Assembly (NCBI GenBank): GCA_964522665.1
Contig: CAZFVY010000053.1
Location: 1 to 46,785, forward strand
DNA: 46,785 nt
Direction: 5' to 3'
Source: CAZFVY01 sp964522665
GTDB taxonomy: Bacteria; Verrucomicrobiota; Verrucomicrobiia; Limisphaerales; CAZFVY01
In this document: piece by piece, positions 16,240-22,669 of the stretch
Position numbering within the stretch: position 1 is the first letter of the stretch
How the letters are laid out: each line of letters begins with the position of its first letter
Notes under the pieces: generated by a model
What the model was told of the DNA's origin: nothing
What the model saw: the letters and a program-made list of their open reading frames with translations, nothing else
The model's database searches: none
Position numbers and translations under genes: made by a program

Positions 16240-18156
16240 ATGAGCGCCGCGGCCGACGCACTGCGGCTACGTTTGCAAAGCGCCGCGCGGAGAGCGAGCG
16301 AGGCCTTGTTGGCGGAGCGGGACGCCAGGGGCGTTTGGGTCGGCGAGTTGTCAAGCAGCGCGCTGTCCACCGCGACCGCGGTATGCGCTCTCGCGATCAT
16401 CCTAAAACGCTCTGGCGTCAGTGACCCGGAGTCAGAGCGCCTGGTTCAACGCGGTTTGGACTGGCTCGCGGCGCATGTTAATGCGGACGGCGGTTGGGGT
16501 GACACCATTCGCAGCCTTAGCAATCTCAGCACAACGACCCTCGTCTGGGCCACGTTTGCCGTGGTCCCGGGCGCGGACGCCGCCTACCCCGAAGTCGTGA
16601 CCGGCGCCCAGCGTTGGTTAGAACAGGCGGCCGGAAGCGTCGAGCCTAAGATTCTGGCGCCCGAGATCGCGGCTCGCTACGGGAAGGATCGGACTTTCTC
16701 CGTGCCGATTTTGACCGTGTGCGCGCTCTCGGGTCGTTGGGGGACGACCGCTTCGGCATGGCGGTGGGTCGCGCAGTTGCCGTTTGAATTGGCGGCGTTG
16801 CCCCAAGCGTGGTTCGGCGCGCTCCGCCTGCCGGTCGTCAGCTACGCGCTGCCCGCGCTGATCGCGATCGGCCAGGTCAAGCATCACTTTCAGCCGACCC
16901 GCAATCCGTTCGCCCGCCTCCTCAGAAACCTCGCGCGCGCCGCCACCTTGCGAAAACTGACTCAAATCCAGCCTGGCAACGGCGGCTTTCTTGAGGCCAC
17001 CCCGCTGACGAGTTTCGTGACCATGAATCTCGCGGCGATGGGCTTCACGCAACATCCGGTGACACTGAAGGGCGTCGGATTCCTGAAGCGCTCGGCCCGC
17101 GCCGACGGAAGCTGGCCGATCGACACCAACCTGGCGACCTGGTTGACGACGCTGGCGGTCAACGCGCTCGCGCCGAGAGCGCTGACGGCGGAGCCGCAGA
17201 ACGCGTGTGGCGCCATACGCTCATGGTTGCTCGCGCAACAATATCGCCGCGAACATCCCTATACTCGTGCCGCCCCGGGCGGCTGGGCCTGGACCGACCT
17301 GCCGGGCGGGGTCCCCGACGCGGACGACACCGCCGGAGCGCTGCTCGCCCTGCGCCGGCTTGGCGCGCTCGACGAGGCAACGACCGCCGCTGGCGCGGCC
17401 GGAGTGAAGTGGCTGCTCGACCTGCAGAATTCCGACGGCGGCATCCCAACGTTTTGCCGCGGCTGGGGCACGCTGCCGTTCGATCGCAGCGGCGCTGATC
17501 TTACCGCCCACGCGTTGCGCGCCTGGACGGAATGGCTGCCGGAGCTGCCCAAGAAACTCCAAGCGCCGGTTCGGCGCGCGATCAGCCGGGGCGTTCGCTA
17601 CCTGGCGAAAAGCCAGCGAACGGACGGCGCCTGGGTCCCATTGTGGTTCGGCCACGAACGCGCGCCAAACGACGAGAATCCCCTCTACGGAACGTCGCGC
17701 GTTCTGCTGGCGCTGCAACAATTGCGGCCTCCCGCCAGGACGCGAAAGCCCGAAGTTGAGGCTGGTGGAGGAGTCCGTCGAGCGCTCGAAATCCCGGAGG
17801 CAGACGGCGATCCGGACATTTCGCGAATGATTTCCTTAGGTCTGGCCTGGTTGACCTCAAGTCAGAATAACGACGGCGGTTGGAGTGGTGGCGGCTCCTC
17901 TTCGGTCGAGGAGACGGCGCTTGCCTTGGAGGCTTTGTCGGCGCACCGGGCCGCCGACAGGAGTTGTCCAGGCGTTTCCGCGGAGGCGGTCGCGAAAGCC
18001 ATCTCCGGTGGCGTCGAATGGCTCCTGGTCAAACTCGATTCCGCCGCCGCGACGCAGCCGACGCCGATCGGCTTTTACTTCGCCCGGCTTTGGTACTTTG
18101 AACGCCTCTACCCCCTGATCTTCGCCGCCGGAGCGTTGAACAAACTGGCTGATTGA
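16240..18156 (+). CDS. Squalene/hopene cyclase-like terpene cyclase
   Basis: The 638-residue protein has the length of bacterial squalene-hopene cyclases and the (alpha/alpha)6 barrel repeats of that family. Repeated QW-like motifs are visible: NADGGWGD, RADGSWPI, NSDGGIPTF, RTDGAWVPLW and NNDGGWSGG. The catalytic DxDD motif is present as D360-A-D-D363 in GVPDADDTAGAL, close to D374-D377 of the Alicyclobacillus enzyme. PLYGTSRVLLAL matches the conserved YGT segment. Overall similarity to canonical hopene synthase looks modest. The central region (about residues 120-260) is less typical and contains two hydrophobic stretches that could dock on membrane. It may cyclise squalene or another polyprenyl substrate. 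No hpnCDE or other hopanoid genes are visible here. Confidence 0.8.
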   Translation: MSAAADALRLRLQSAARRASEALLAERDARGVWVGELSSSALSTATAVCALAIILKRSGVSDPESERLVQRGLDWLAAHVNADGGWGDTIRSLSNLSTTTLVWATFAVVPGADAAYPEVVTGAQRWLEQAAGSVEPKILAPEIAARYGKDRTFSVPILTVCALSGRWGTTASAWRWVAQLPFELAALPQAWFGALRLPVVSYALPALIAIGQVKHHFQPTRNPFARLLRNLARAATLRKLTQIQPGNGGFLEATPLTSFVTMNLAAMGFTQHPVTLKGVGFLKRSARADGSWPIDTNLATWLTTLAVNALAPRALTAEPQNACGAIRSWLLAQQYRREHPYTRAAPGGWAWTDLPGGVPDADDTAGALLALRRLGALDEATTAAGAAGVKWLLDLQNSDGGIPTFCRGWGTLPFDRSGADLTAHALRAWTEWLPELPKKLQAPVRRAISRGVRYLAKSQRTDGAWVPLWFGHERAPNDENPLYGTSRVLLALQQLRPPARTRKPEVEAGGGVRRALEIPEADGDPDISRMISLGLAWLTSSQNNDGGWSGGGSSSVEETALALEALSAHRAADRSCPGVSAEAVAKAISGGVEWLLVKLDSAAATQPTPIGFYFARLWYFERLYPLIFAAGALNKLAD

Positions 18157-18273
18157 GCTTTTGGCGAGTCGGTTGGAGGACGACCGAGGCCGGACGAGAA
18201 ATGGGCTTTACTCTCCGGCGTCAGTTTGACAGGGTAAGCCCGCAAAAGCGCTGGAGTCTCTGGGAGTTGAAGT

Positions 18274-18975
18274 GTGAGCAAAAAGAGCACGAAAAGGTTT
18301 ACGGTCTTAATCGTTGAAGATGAAGACCAAGTCCGCGGCCTGCTTCGGGAGTGTTTGGAAATCAAGGGGTACCAAGTCATCGAAGCCGGAACAGGCGCCG
18401 ACGCGCTCGCGAAAGCGGTGAAACATCGGCCCGACGCGGTCTTCGTGGATTTGGGCCTGCCGGACATGGATGGTTTGAGCGTGATCAAACGCCTGCGCGA
18501 GTGGAGCAAAGTGCCGATCATGGTGGTCTCAGGCCGCGATTACGAGGAGTCAAAAGTCGAAGCCTTGGACGGCGGAGCCGACGACTACGTAACCAAGCCG
18601 TTCAGCATGGCCGAAATCATGGCCCGACTGCGCGTCGCGCAAAGACACTCTCAGCCAGCGCAGGAATCGCCCACCTTCCGCTCCGGCGCTCTCGAAGTCG
18701 ATCTCTCCAACCGCTTGGTGAAAGTAAACGGCGAGACGGTTAAGTTGACCGCCACCGAGTATTCGCTTTTGGCTCTGTTCGTTCGCCACGCTGGCAAGGT
18801 GCTGACCCACTCGCAGATCCTGCGCCAAATCTGGGGGCCGGAAGGCGCCGGTCAAACCGGTTATCTCCGCGTCTATATGGCGCACCTGCGCGGCAAGCTG
18901 GAGCCAAATCCAGGCGAGCCGGAATTGTTTATCACGGAATCCGGCGTCGGCTATCGGCTGATCGAACGCGAGTGA
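18274..18975 (+). CDS. OmpR/KdpE-type response regulator
   Basis: The 233-residue protein joins a receiver domain (about residues 9-120) to a winged-helix DNA-binding domain (about 135-230). The acidic pocket is EDED at 16-19, the phosphoacceptor is D59 in VFVDLGLPD, and the conserved Lys is in DDYVTKPF. The DNA-binding part includes VKLTATEYSLLALFVRHAG and the wing GVGYRLIE. The closest resemblance is to KdpE, but no kdp transport genes or cognate kinase are adjacent. Start is GTG at 18274, with GGGAG about eight bases upstream. A perfect -35-like TTGACA lies at 18226-18231, without a convincing -10 at the right distance. A hairpin follows the stop codon. Confidence 0.93.
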   Translation: MSKKSTKRFTVLIVEDEDQVRGLLRECLEIKGYQVIEAGTGADALAKAVKHRPDAVFVDLGLPDMDGLSVIKRLREWSKVPIMVVSGRDYEESKVEALDGGADDYVTKPFSMAEIMARLRVAQRHSQPAQESPTFRSGALEVDLSNRLVKVNGETVKLTATEYSLLALFVRHAGKVLTHSQILRQIWGPEGAGQTGYLRVYMAHLRGKLEPNPGEPELFITESGVGYRLIERE

Positions 18976-19004
18976 GGCCGCCGACGGACGCCTTCGTCGG
19001 CGCC
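18976..19004 (+). terminator. Hairpin after the KdpE-like gene, possible weak terminator
   Basis: GCCGACG (18980-18986) pairs with CGTCGGC (18995-19001) around an 8-base loop, and the stem extends by three more pairs with one bulge. The following GCCGTTGCTTTTC is only partly U-rich, so termination may be weak. Confidence 0.38.
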
Positions 19005-19005
19005 G

Positions 19006-19032
19006 TTGCTTTTCAGCGGGACGCGGGATAAT
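19006..19032 (+). promoter_or_regulatory. Candidate promoter of the DUF433/DUF5615 pair
   Basis: GATAAT (19027-19032) matches the -10 consensus at five of six positions. TTGCTT (19006-19011) lies 15 bases upstream, a short spacer. The predicted start would fall within a few bases of the ATG at 19042, giving an almost leaderless message. Confidence 0.35.
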
Positions 19033-19041
19033 GGTATCAGT

Positions 19042-19272
19042 ATGAAGTTCACGCGAATTACTGTGGTATCAACGCAAATGGGAGGCGTACCGTGCATTCG
19101 CGGCCTCCGCATCCCAGTCGCGACGGTCGTGGATATGGTTGCGGACCAAATGTCGGACGCCGAAATCGTTCATGCTTATCCCGACTTGGTCGCGGAGGAC
19201 ATTCGTGAGGCATTGCGGTACGCGGCGGAATCCGTCCGCGAACGTGAGCTGCCGTTACTCACGCCCGCTTGA
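19042..19272 (+). CDS. DUF433 family antitoxin
   Basis: The protein has 76 residues from the ATG at 19042; an upstream TTG at 19006 would add 12 residues without a domain. It shows the DUF433 pattern: GGVPCIRGLRIPVATVVDMVADQMSDAEIVHAYPDLVAEDIREALRYAA, where the GxPCIRGxRIPV core and the terminal helix are diagnostic. DUF433 proteins have a helix-turn-helix-like fold and are typically encoded just before a DUF5615 PIN-like protein. They are taken to be the antitoxin and DNA-binding partner. Its stop codon overlaps the start of the next gene by four bases, so the two are probably translationally coupled. The pair sits between two response-regulator genes with no obvious functional link. Confidence 0.87.
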   Translation: MKFTRITVVSTQMGGVPCIRGLRIPVATVVDMVADQMSDAEIVHAYPDLVAEDIREALRYAAESVRERELPLLTPA

Positions 19273-19640
19273 AGTTCCTGGTGGACAATGCGCTTTCTCC
19301 GCAACTCGCCGATGGATTGCGGACGGAAGGTTATGATGCCGTCCGTGTGCGGGATTACCAAATGCAGTCGGCGCCGGATCTGGAGGTTTTTGAGCGGGCC
19401 AGCGCCGAGCAACGAGTGATCGTCTCCGCCGACACCGATTTCGGCGCCCTGCTCGCCAGCTGGCCGCTGGACCATCCGTCGTTTATTCTTTTTCGCAGGG
19501 GAGCGGAACGCCGGCCGGAACGCCAACTAGCCCTGCTCTTGTCGAACCTACACGCCATCAGCGAAGCACTGGAGAAAGGCTCCGTCGTCGTCTTCGAACA
19601 ATCGCGAATCCGGATTCGCACGCTTCCGATCGGCAATTGA
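19269..19640 (+). CDS. DUF5615 family PIN-like toxin
   Basis: The 123-residue protein matches the DUF5615 PIN-like family. The N-terminal strand MKFLVDNALSPQLAD carries the first acidic residue (Asp6), RVRDYQMQSAPDLEVFERA follows, and the second acidic cluster is VSADTDFG. LLSNLHAISEALEKGSVVVFEQSRIRIRTLP forms the C-terminal part. PIN-fold proteins are metal-dependent RNases, so an RNA-cutting toxin is likely, although activity in this subfamily is mostly inferred. The start is TTG at 19269, overlapping the DUF433 stop as TTGA. It is preferred because it restores the conserved MKFLVDN N-terminus; the next start would remove the first catalytic strand. Confidence 0.87.
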   Translation: MKFLVDNALSPQLADGLRTEGYDAVRVRDYQMQSAPDLEVFERASAEQRVIVSADTDFGALLASWPLDHPSFILFRRGAERRPERQLALLLSNLHAISEALEKGSVVVFEQSRIRIRTLPIGN

Positions 19641-19734
19641 GCCGAGTCAGAACCGCGATCACTGAACGAAACGTAACGGGATTGTTGCTGTTGAGCCGCC
19701 CAATCGTCGCGCGGACCAAGCAGATTGAGCGCAG

Positions 19735-20148
19735 GTGAGAGCGCGTGTCCTGGTAGTTGACGACGAGGAAGACCTGCTGGAATTGGTGACATTTCACATC
19801 CAATCGGCCGGCTGGGAAGCCGTGACCGCGACCAACGCCGCCGACGCGCTTGAGCGGATCGCTGCTTCCCGGCCGGACCTTATCTTGCTCGACCTGATGC
19901 TGCCCGACCTGGACGGGCTTTCGCTCTGTGAAATGTTGCGGCGTTCTCCGCAGACCGCGGCAATCCCGATCCTGATGCTTACCGGCCTCTCGCGCGAACC
20001 GACCCGCCAACTGGCGCTCCAAGTAGGCGCCGACGACTTCATAACCAAGCCCTTCAGCCCGCGGGAGTTGATGCAAAGGGTGACGAGAGTGATCGAGGGA
20101 CGCGGCCCGCGGGGAACCGGACTAACCGGGCCGTTGATTTCAAATTGA
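19735..20148 (+). CDS. Single-domain response regulator (PhoB/CheY-like receiver)
   Basis: The 137-residue protein is a receiver domain with a short tail. It has the acidic pair in VVDDEEDLLEL, the phosphoacceptor D53 in LILLDLMLPD, the Thr in MLTGLS, and the Lys in DDFITKPFSPREL. The receiver most resembles those of PhoB-type regulators, but no DNA-binding domain follows: after residue 120 there are only about 17 low-complexity residues (RGPRGTGLTG). It may act by protein-protein contact or as a phosphate sink, possibly for an orphan kinase such as the one at 10.6-12.4 kb. Start is GTG at 19735, as no better start is available. Confidence 0.9.
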   Translation: MRARVLVVDDEEDLLELVTFHIQSAGWEAVTATNAADALERIAASRPDLILLDLMLPDLDGLSLCEMLRRSPQTAAIPILMLTGLSREPTRQLALQVGADDFITKPFSPRELMQRVTRVIEGRGPRGTGLTGPLISN

Positions 20149-20294
20149 CGCCGACGACGGCGCCGCGGTGGGCCAACGACGCCAGAGCCTTTACCACCGT
20201 TCGCGCGGGACGCTAAGAGCATCATTAAGCGCCCGCCCCACAGGTTGGCCTTCGCGTCACGCCTGATTCCGTATTCGTTATGGGCCAATTGCGC

Positions 20295-20323
20295 TTGCGA
20301 CCTTGATGACGCCCGACTATCCT
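20295..20323 (+). promoter_or_regulatory. Candidate promoter of the nfeD-floA operon
   Basis: TTGCGA (20295-20300) and TATCCT (20318-20323) are separated by exactly 17 bases. Each matches the sigma-70 consensus at four of six positions. The predicted start lies at about the nfeD ATG (20331), again suggesting a leaderless message. Confidence 0.35.
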
Positions 20324-20330
20324 GTGGCGT

Positions 20331-20855
20331 ATGGCAGCCATGGTCGCCGCGCTGATTCTAGTGGGCGCAATCTTGCTCTTCTTGGAGACGATTTTGCCGG
20401 GCTTGGTGGCGGGCCTCATCGGTCTGATTTGTGTGGCTTCCGGCGTCGTTCTGTCCTATCTGCATTTTGAGGCCCGGACGGCGCATCTGATCCTACTCGG
20501 TGTCGTCTTGGGCGGGATTGCGGGGGCTGCGGCTTGGTTCAGATTTTTCCCCGGAAGCCGGGTGGCGAAGCTTTTCATATCCGAGCGAGCGGTGGGCGAA
20601 GTTGGCGCGGAGAGGCCGGAACTTCTGCACCAGACTGGTATCGCCCACACTAATTTGCGACCATCGGGGACCGCCATCATCTCGGGCAAACGGGTGGACG
20701 TGGTGACGGAGGGCGCGTTGATCGAACGCGGCGCGGCGGTCCAAGTCGTCGGGGTGGAAGGGATGCGGGTAATCGTGCGGGCGCTGGCCGGCGCGCCCGA
20801 AGCGAATGATTCGCCGGCGGCGCACAGCGCGAGACAATCAGTTGACCAAACTTAA
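20331..20855 (+). CDS. NfeD-like membrane protein
   Basis: The 174-residue protein has three hydrophobic segments in the first 75 residues or so (ALILVGAILLFLET, LVAGLIGLICVASGVVLSY, LILLGVVLGGIAGAAAWF). A soluble OB-fold NfeD domain follows, with LLHQTGIAHTNLRPSGTAIISGKRVDVVTEG and VQVVGVEGMRVIVR. This is the short NfeD form without the serine-protease domain. NfeD proteins partner with stomatin/flotillin scaffolds and help organise membrane microdomains. The gene is six bases upstream of floA, the standard pairing. A likely promoter sits immediately upstream. Confidence 0.9.
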   Translation: MAAMVAALILVGAILLFLETILPGLVAGLIGLICVASGVVLSYLHFEARTAHLILLGVVLGGIAGAAAWFRFFPGSRVAKLFISERAVGEVGAERPELLHQTGIAHTNLRPSGTAIISGKRVDVVTEGALIERGAAVQVVGVEGMRVIVRALAGAPEANDSPAAHSARQSVDQT

Positions 20856-20861
20856 TTAATT

Positions 20862-21923
20862 ATGGGTACCGAACATTTTCTCTTTGCGGAAATTCCCGCG
20901 GCCCTGCAGCTCGCGCTGATTGGGGCTTTGGTGGTGGTCTGTCTGGTGATCGCCATCCTGCTGATCAACTTTTTCGGCATCTATATCCGCGCCTTGTTCT
21001 CGGGCGCGAAGGTGACGTTTGTCGAACTCATTGCGCTGCGCCTGCGAGGCGTGCCGGTCGGACTGGTGGTTGATAACCGGATCACCGCGGTTAAGTCCGG
21101 CCTGCCGATCACCATCGACGAGCTTTCCGCGCATTATCTGGCCAAAGGCAATGTCGAATCGGTCGTCCTCGCCCTGATTGCCGCGAAAAAAGCCGAGATA
21201 CACCTCGTGTTTGACCGCGCTTGCGCCATCGATCTGGCGACGAAAGGGACCGGCAAGACGGTCCTTGAGGCCGTCAAGACTTCCGTCAACCCCAAGGTCA
21301 TCGATTGTCCGAATCCCACGTCGGGCCGAACGACCATCGACGGCGTCGCGAAGGACGGAATCGTCGTCAAGGTCAAGGCCCGTGTCACCGTCCGCACCAA
21401 TCTTGACCGCTTCGTCGGCGGCGCGACCGAGGAAACCATCATCGCGCGAGTAGGCGAGGGAATTGTGACGACCATCGGTTCATCCGATAGCTACAAGCGC
21501 GTGCTCGAGAATCCGGATCAAATCTCGAAAACCGTGCTCAGCAAGGCGCTGGACAGCAATACCGCGTTTGAAATCTTGTCGATTGATATCGCGGACGTTG
21601 ATGTCGGCGAAAACGTCGGCGCGAAATTGCAGGCCGAACAGGCCGAAGCCAACAAGCTCATCGCGCAGGCGCAAGCGGAGGTTCGCCGCGCCGCCGCCGT
21701 CGCCACCGAACAGGAAATGTCCGCCCGCGTCCAGGAGATGCGGGCCAGAGTGGTGGAAGCGGAGGCGCAGGTGCCCATGGCGATGGCCGAGGCATTTCGA
21801 TCGGGCAATTTGGGGATTATGGATTACTACCGGATGCGCAACATGCAGGCCGACACCGGAATGCGCGAGAGCATCGCCGGCGGCAGCCCTACGAACCAAG
21901 GCGGTCAGCCGCTCAAATCCTGA
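20862..21923 (+). CDS. floA: Flotillin-like protein FloA
   Basis: The 353-residue protein matches the FloA/YqfA (UPF0365) family along its whole length. A membrane-inserted hydrophobic segment lies near residues 15-40, followed by IYIRALFSGAKVTFVELIALRLRGVP. An SPFH-like core contains VKVKARVTVRTNLDRFVGGATEETIIARVGEGIV and SSDSYKRVLENPDQISKTVL. A C-terminal coiled coil rich in Ala, Glu and Gln (EQAEANKLIAQAQAEVRRAA) drives oligomerisation. FloA scaffolds functional membrane microdomains and influences membrane fluidity, protein secretion and envelope synthesis. It is preceded by nfeD and followed, 11 bases on, by an uncharacterised membrane-anchored gene, probably all in one operon. No clear Shine-Dalgarno site precedes the ATG. 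Confidence 0.96.
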   Translation: MGTEHFLFAEIPAALQLALIGALVVVCLVIAILLINFFGIYIRALFSGAKVTFVELIALRLRGVPVGLVVDNRITAVKSGLPITIDELSAHYLAKGNVESVVLALIAAKKAEIHLVFDRACAIDLATKGTGKTVLEAVKTSVNPKVIDCPNPTSGRTTIDGVAKDGIVVKVKARVTVRTNLDRFVGGATEETIIARVGEGIVTTIGSSDSYKRVLENPDQISKTVLSKALDSNTAFEILSIDIADVDVGENVGAKLQAEQAEANKLIAQAQAEVRRAAAVATEQEMSARVQEMRARVVEAEAQVPMAMAEAFRSGNLGIMDYYRMRNMQADTGMRESIAGGSPTNQGGQPLKS

Positions 21924-21934
21924 CGCCTGACGCC

Positions 21935-22669
21935 ATGCCGTTCTTTGCCTACGGCGATTCCTGGGAGAAGCTGCTGGTTTTTGTCGGCTTCATCCTGATT
22001 TCGGCAATCTCCAATTGGCTCAAGAAAAGAGGCATCGTCGAACCGGATGACGAAACCCGTCCTCTCCCGCCTCGCCCCGGACCTCGGCCACCGGGCGAGC
22101 CAATCCCCGGCTCAACGCCCACGGCCCGACCCATCGCGATCGATTGGCAGAAGGAACTAAGCGACCTCCTTGGAGGCGAGACGGTTCACGCTCCCCCACC
22201 CCGTTCCCTAGCGGTCCCGCCACCGCTTCAGCCTGCCGAGGCGACGTCAGCGCCACCGCCCACGCCGCTTGAGCGGACGATTCCACCGTCAGTTTCGGCG
22301 CCAGGCGAAGAGTCCGGCGGCCGACTGGGACGATTGGCGGAATCCGCCGCCGCCTATGAGCGCGCGGCTGCCCTGGAACGCCAAGTCTCGGGTGAGTTGC
22401 GCGAGGTCGAACAGGAAACCGAAACAATATCGTCCTATGATCGCGCGCGCGAGCTGGCCCGCCAGGTCTCGGGTGAAATGCGGGAGGTGGACCAGGAAAC
22501 GGAAACTTTTACCGTGCCGGAAGTCGCGTCCAAAAGACGGCCGGGCGCGCCTGAAATCACGCCCGCGTTGGCGTTGCTCAAACGCCCCGACAGCGCGCGG
22601 CAGGCGTTTATCGTCTCCCAGATCTTCGGACCGCCCAAATCGCTGCAATCGGTCCCCGACCTGCTATGA
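21935..22669 (+). CDS. Uncharacterised membrane-anchored protein of the floA operon, with an internal duplication
   Basis: The 244-residue protein has one N-terminal transmembrane segment (about residues 12-28), then a proline-rich linker (about 40-125). An acidic helical region follows, containing a clear tandem duplication of about 25 residues. The unit YERAAALERQVSGELREVEQ starts at residue 141 and is repeated as YDRARELARQVSGEMREVDQ from residue 168, each ending in ETET. The C-terminus, ALLKRPDSARQAFIVSQIFG followed by PPKSLQ, resembles the tails of small proteins encoded after floA in Planctomycetes and Verrucomicrobiota. I know of no assigned function. The layout (anchor, flexible linker, charged helices) suits a cytoplasmic adaptor at the flotillin scaffold. 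Its last bases overlap the start of the GH127 gene (ATGA). Confidence 0.8.
   Translation: MPFFAYGDSWEKLLVFVGFILISAISNWLKKRGIVEPDDETRPLPPRPGPRPPGEPIPGSTPTARPIAIDWQKELSDLLGGETVHAPPPRSLAVPPPLQPAEATSAPPPTPLERTIPPSVSAPGEESGGRLGRLAESAAAYERAAALERQVSGELREVEQETETISSYDRARELARQVSGEMREVDQETETFTVPEVASKRRPGAPEITPALALLKRPDSARQAFIVSQIFGPPKSLQSVPDLL

Noticed and set aside
18226..18231. Perfect TTGACA upstream of the KdpE-like regulator
   Set aside because: No acceptable -10 hexamer at 15-19 bases, so not listed as a promoter.
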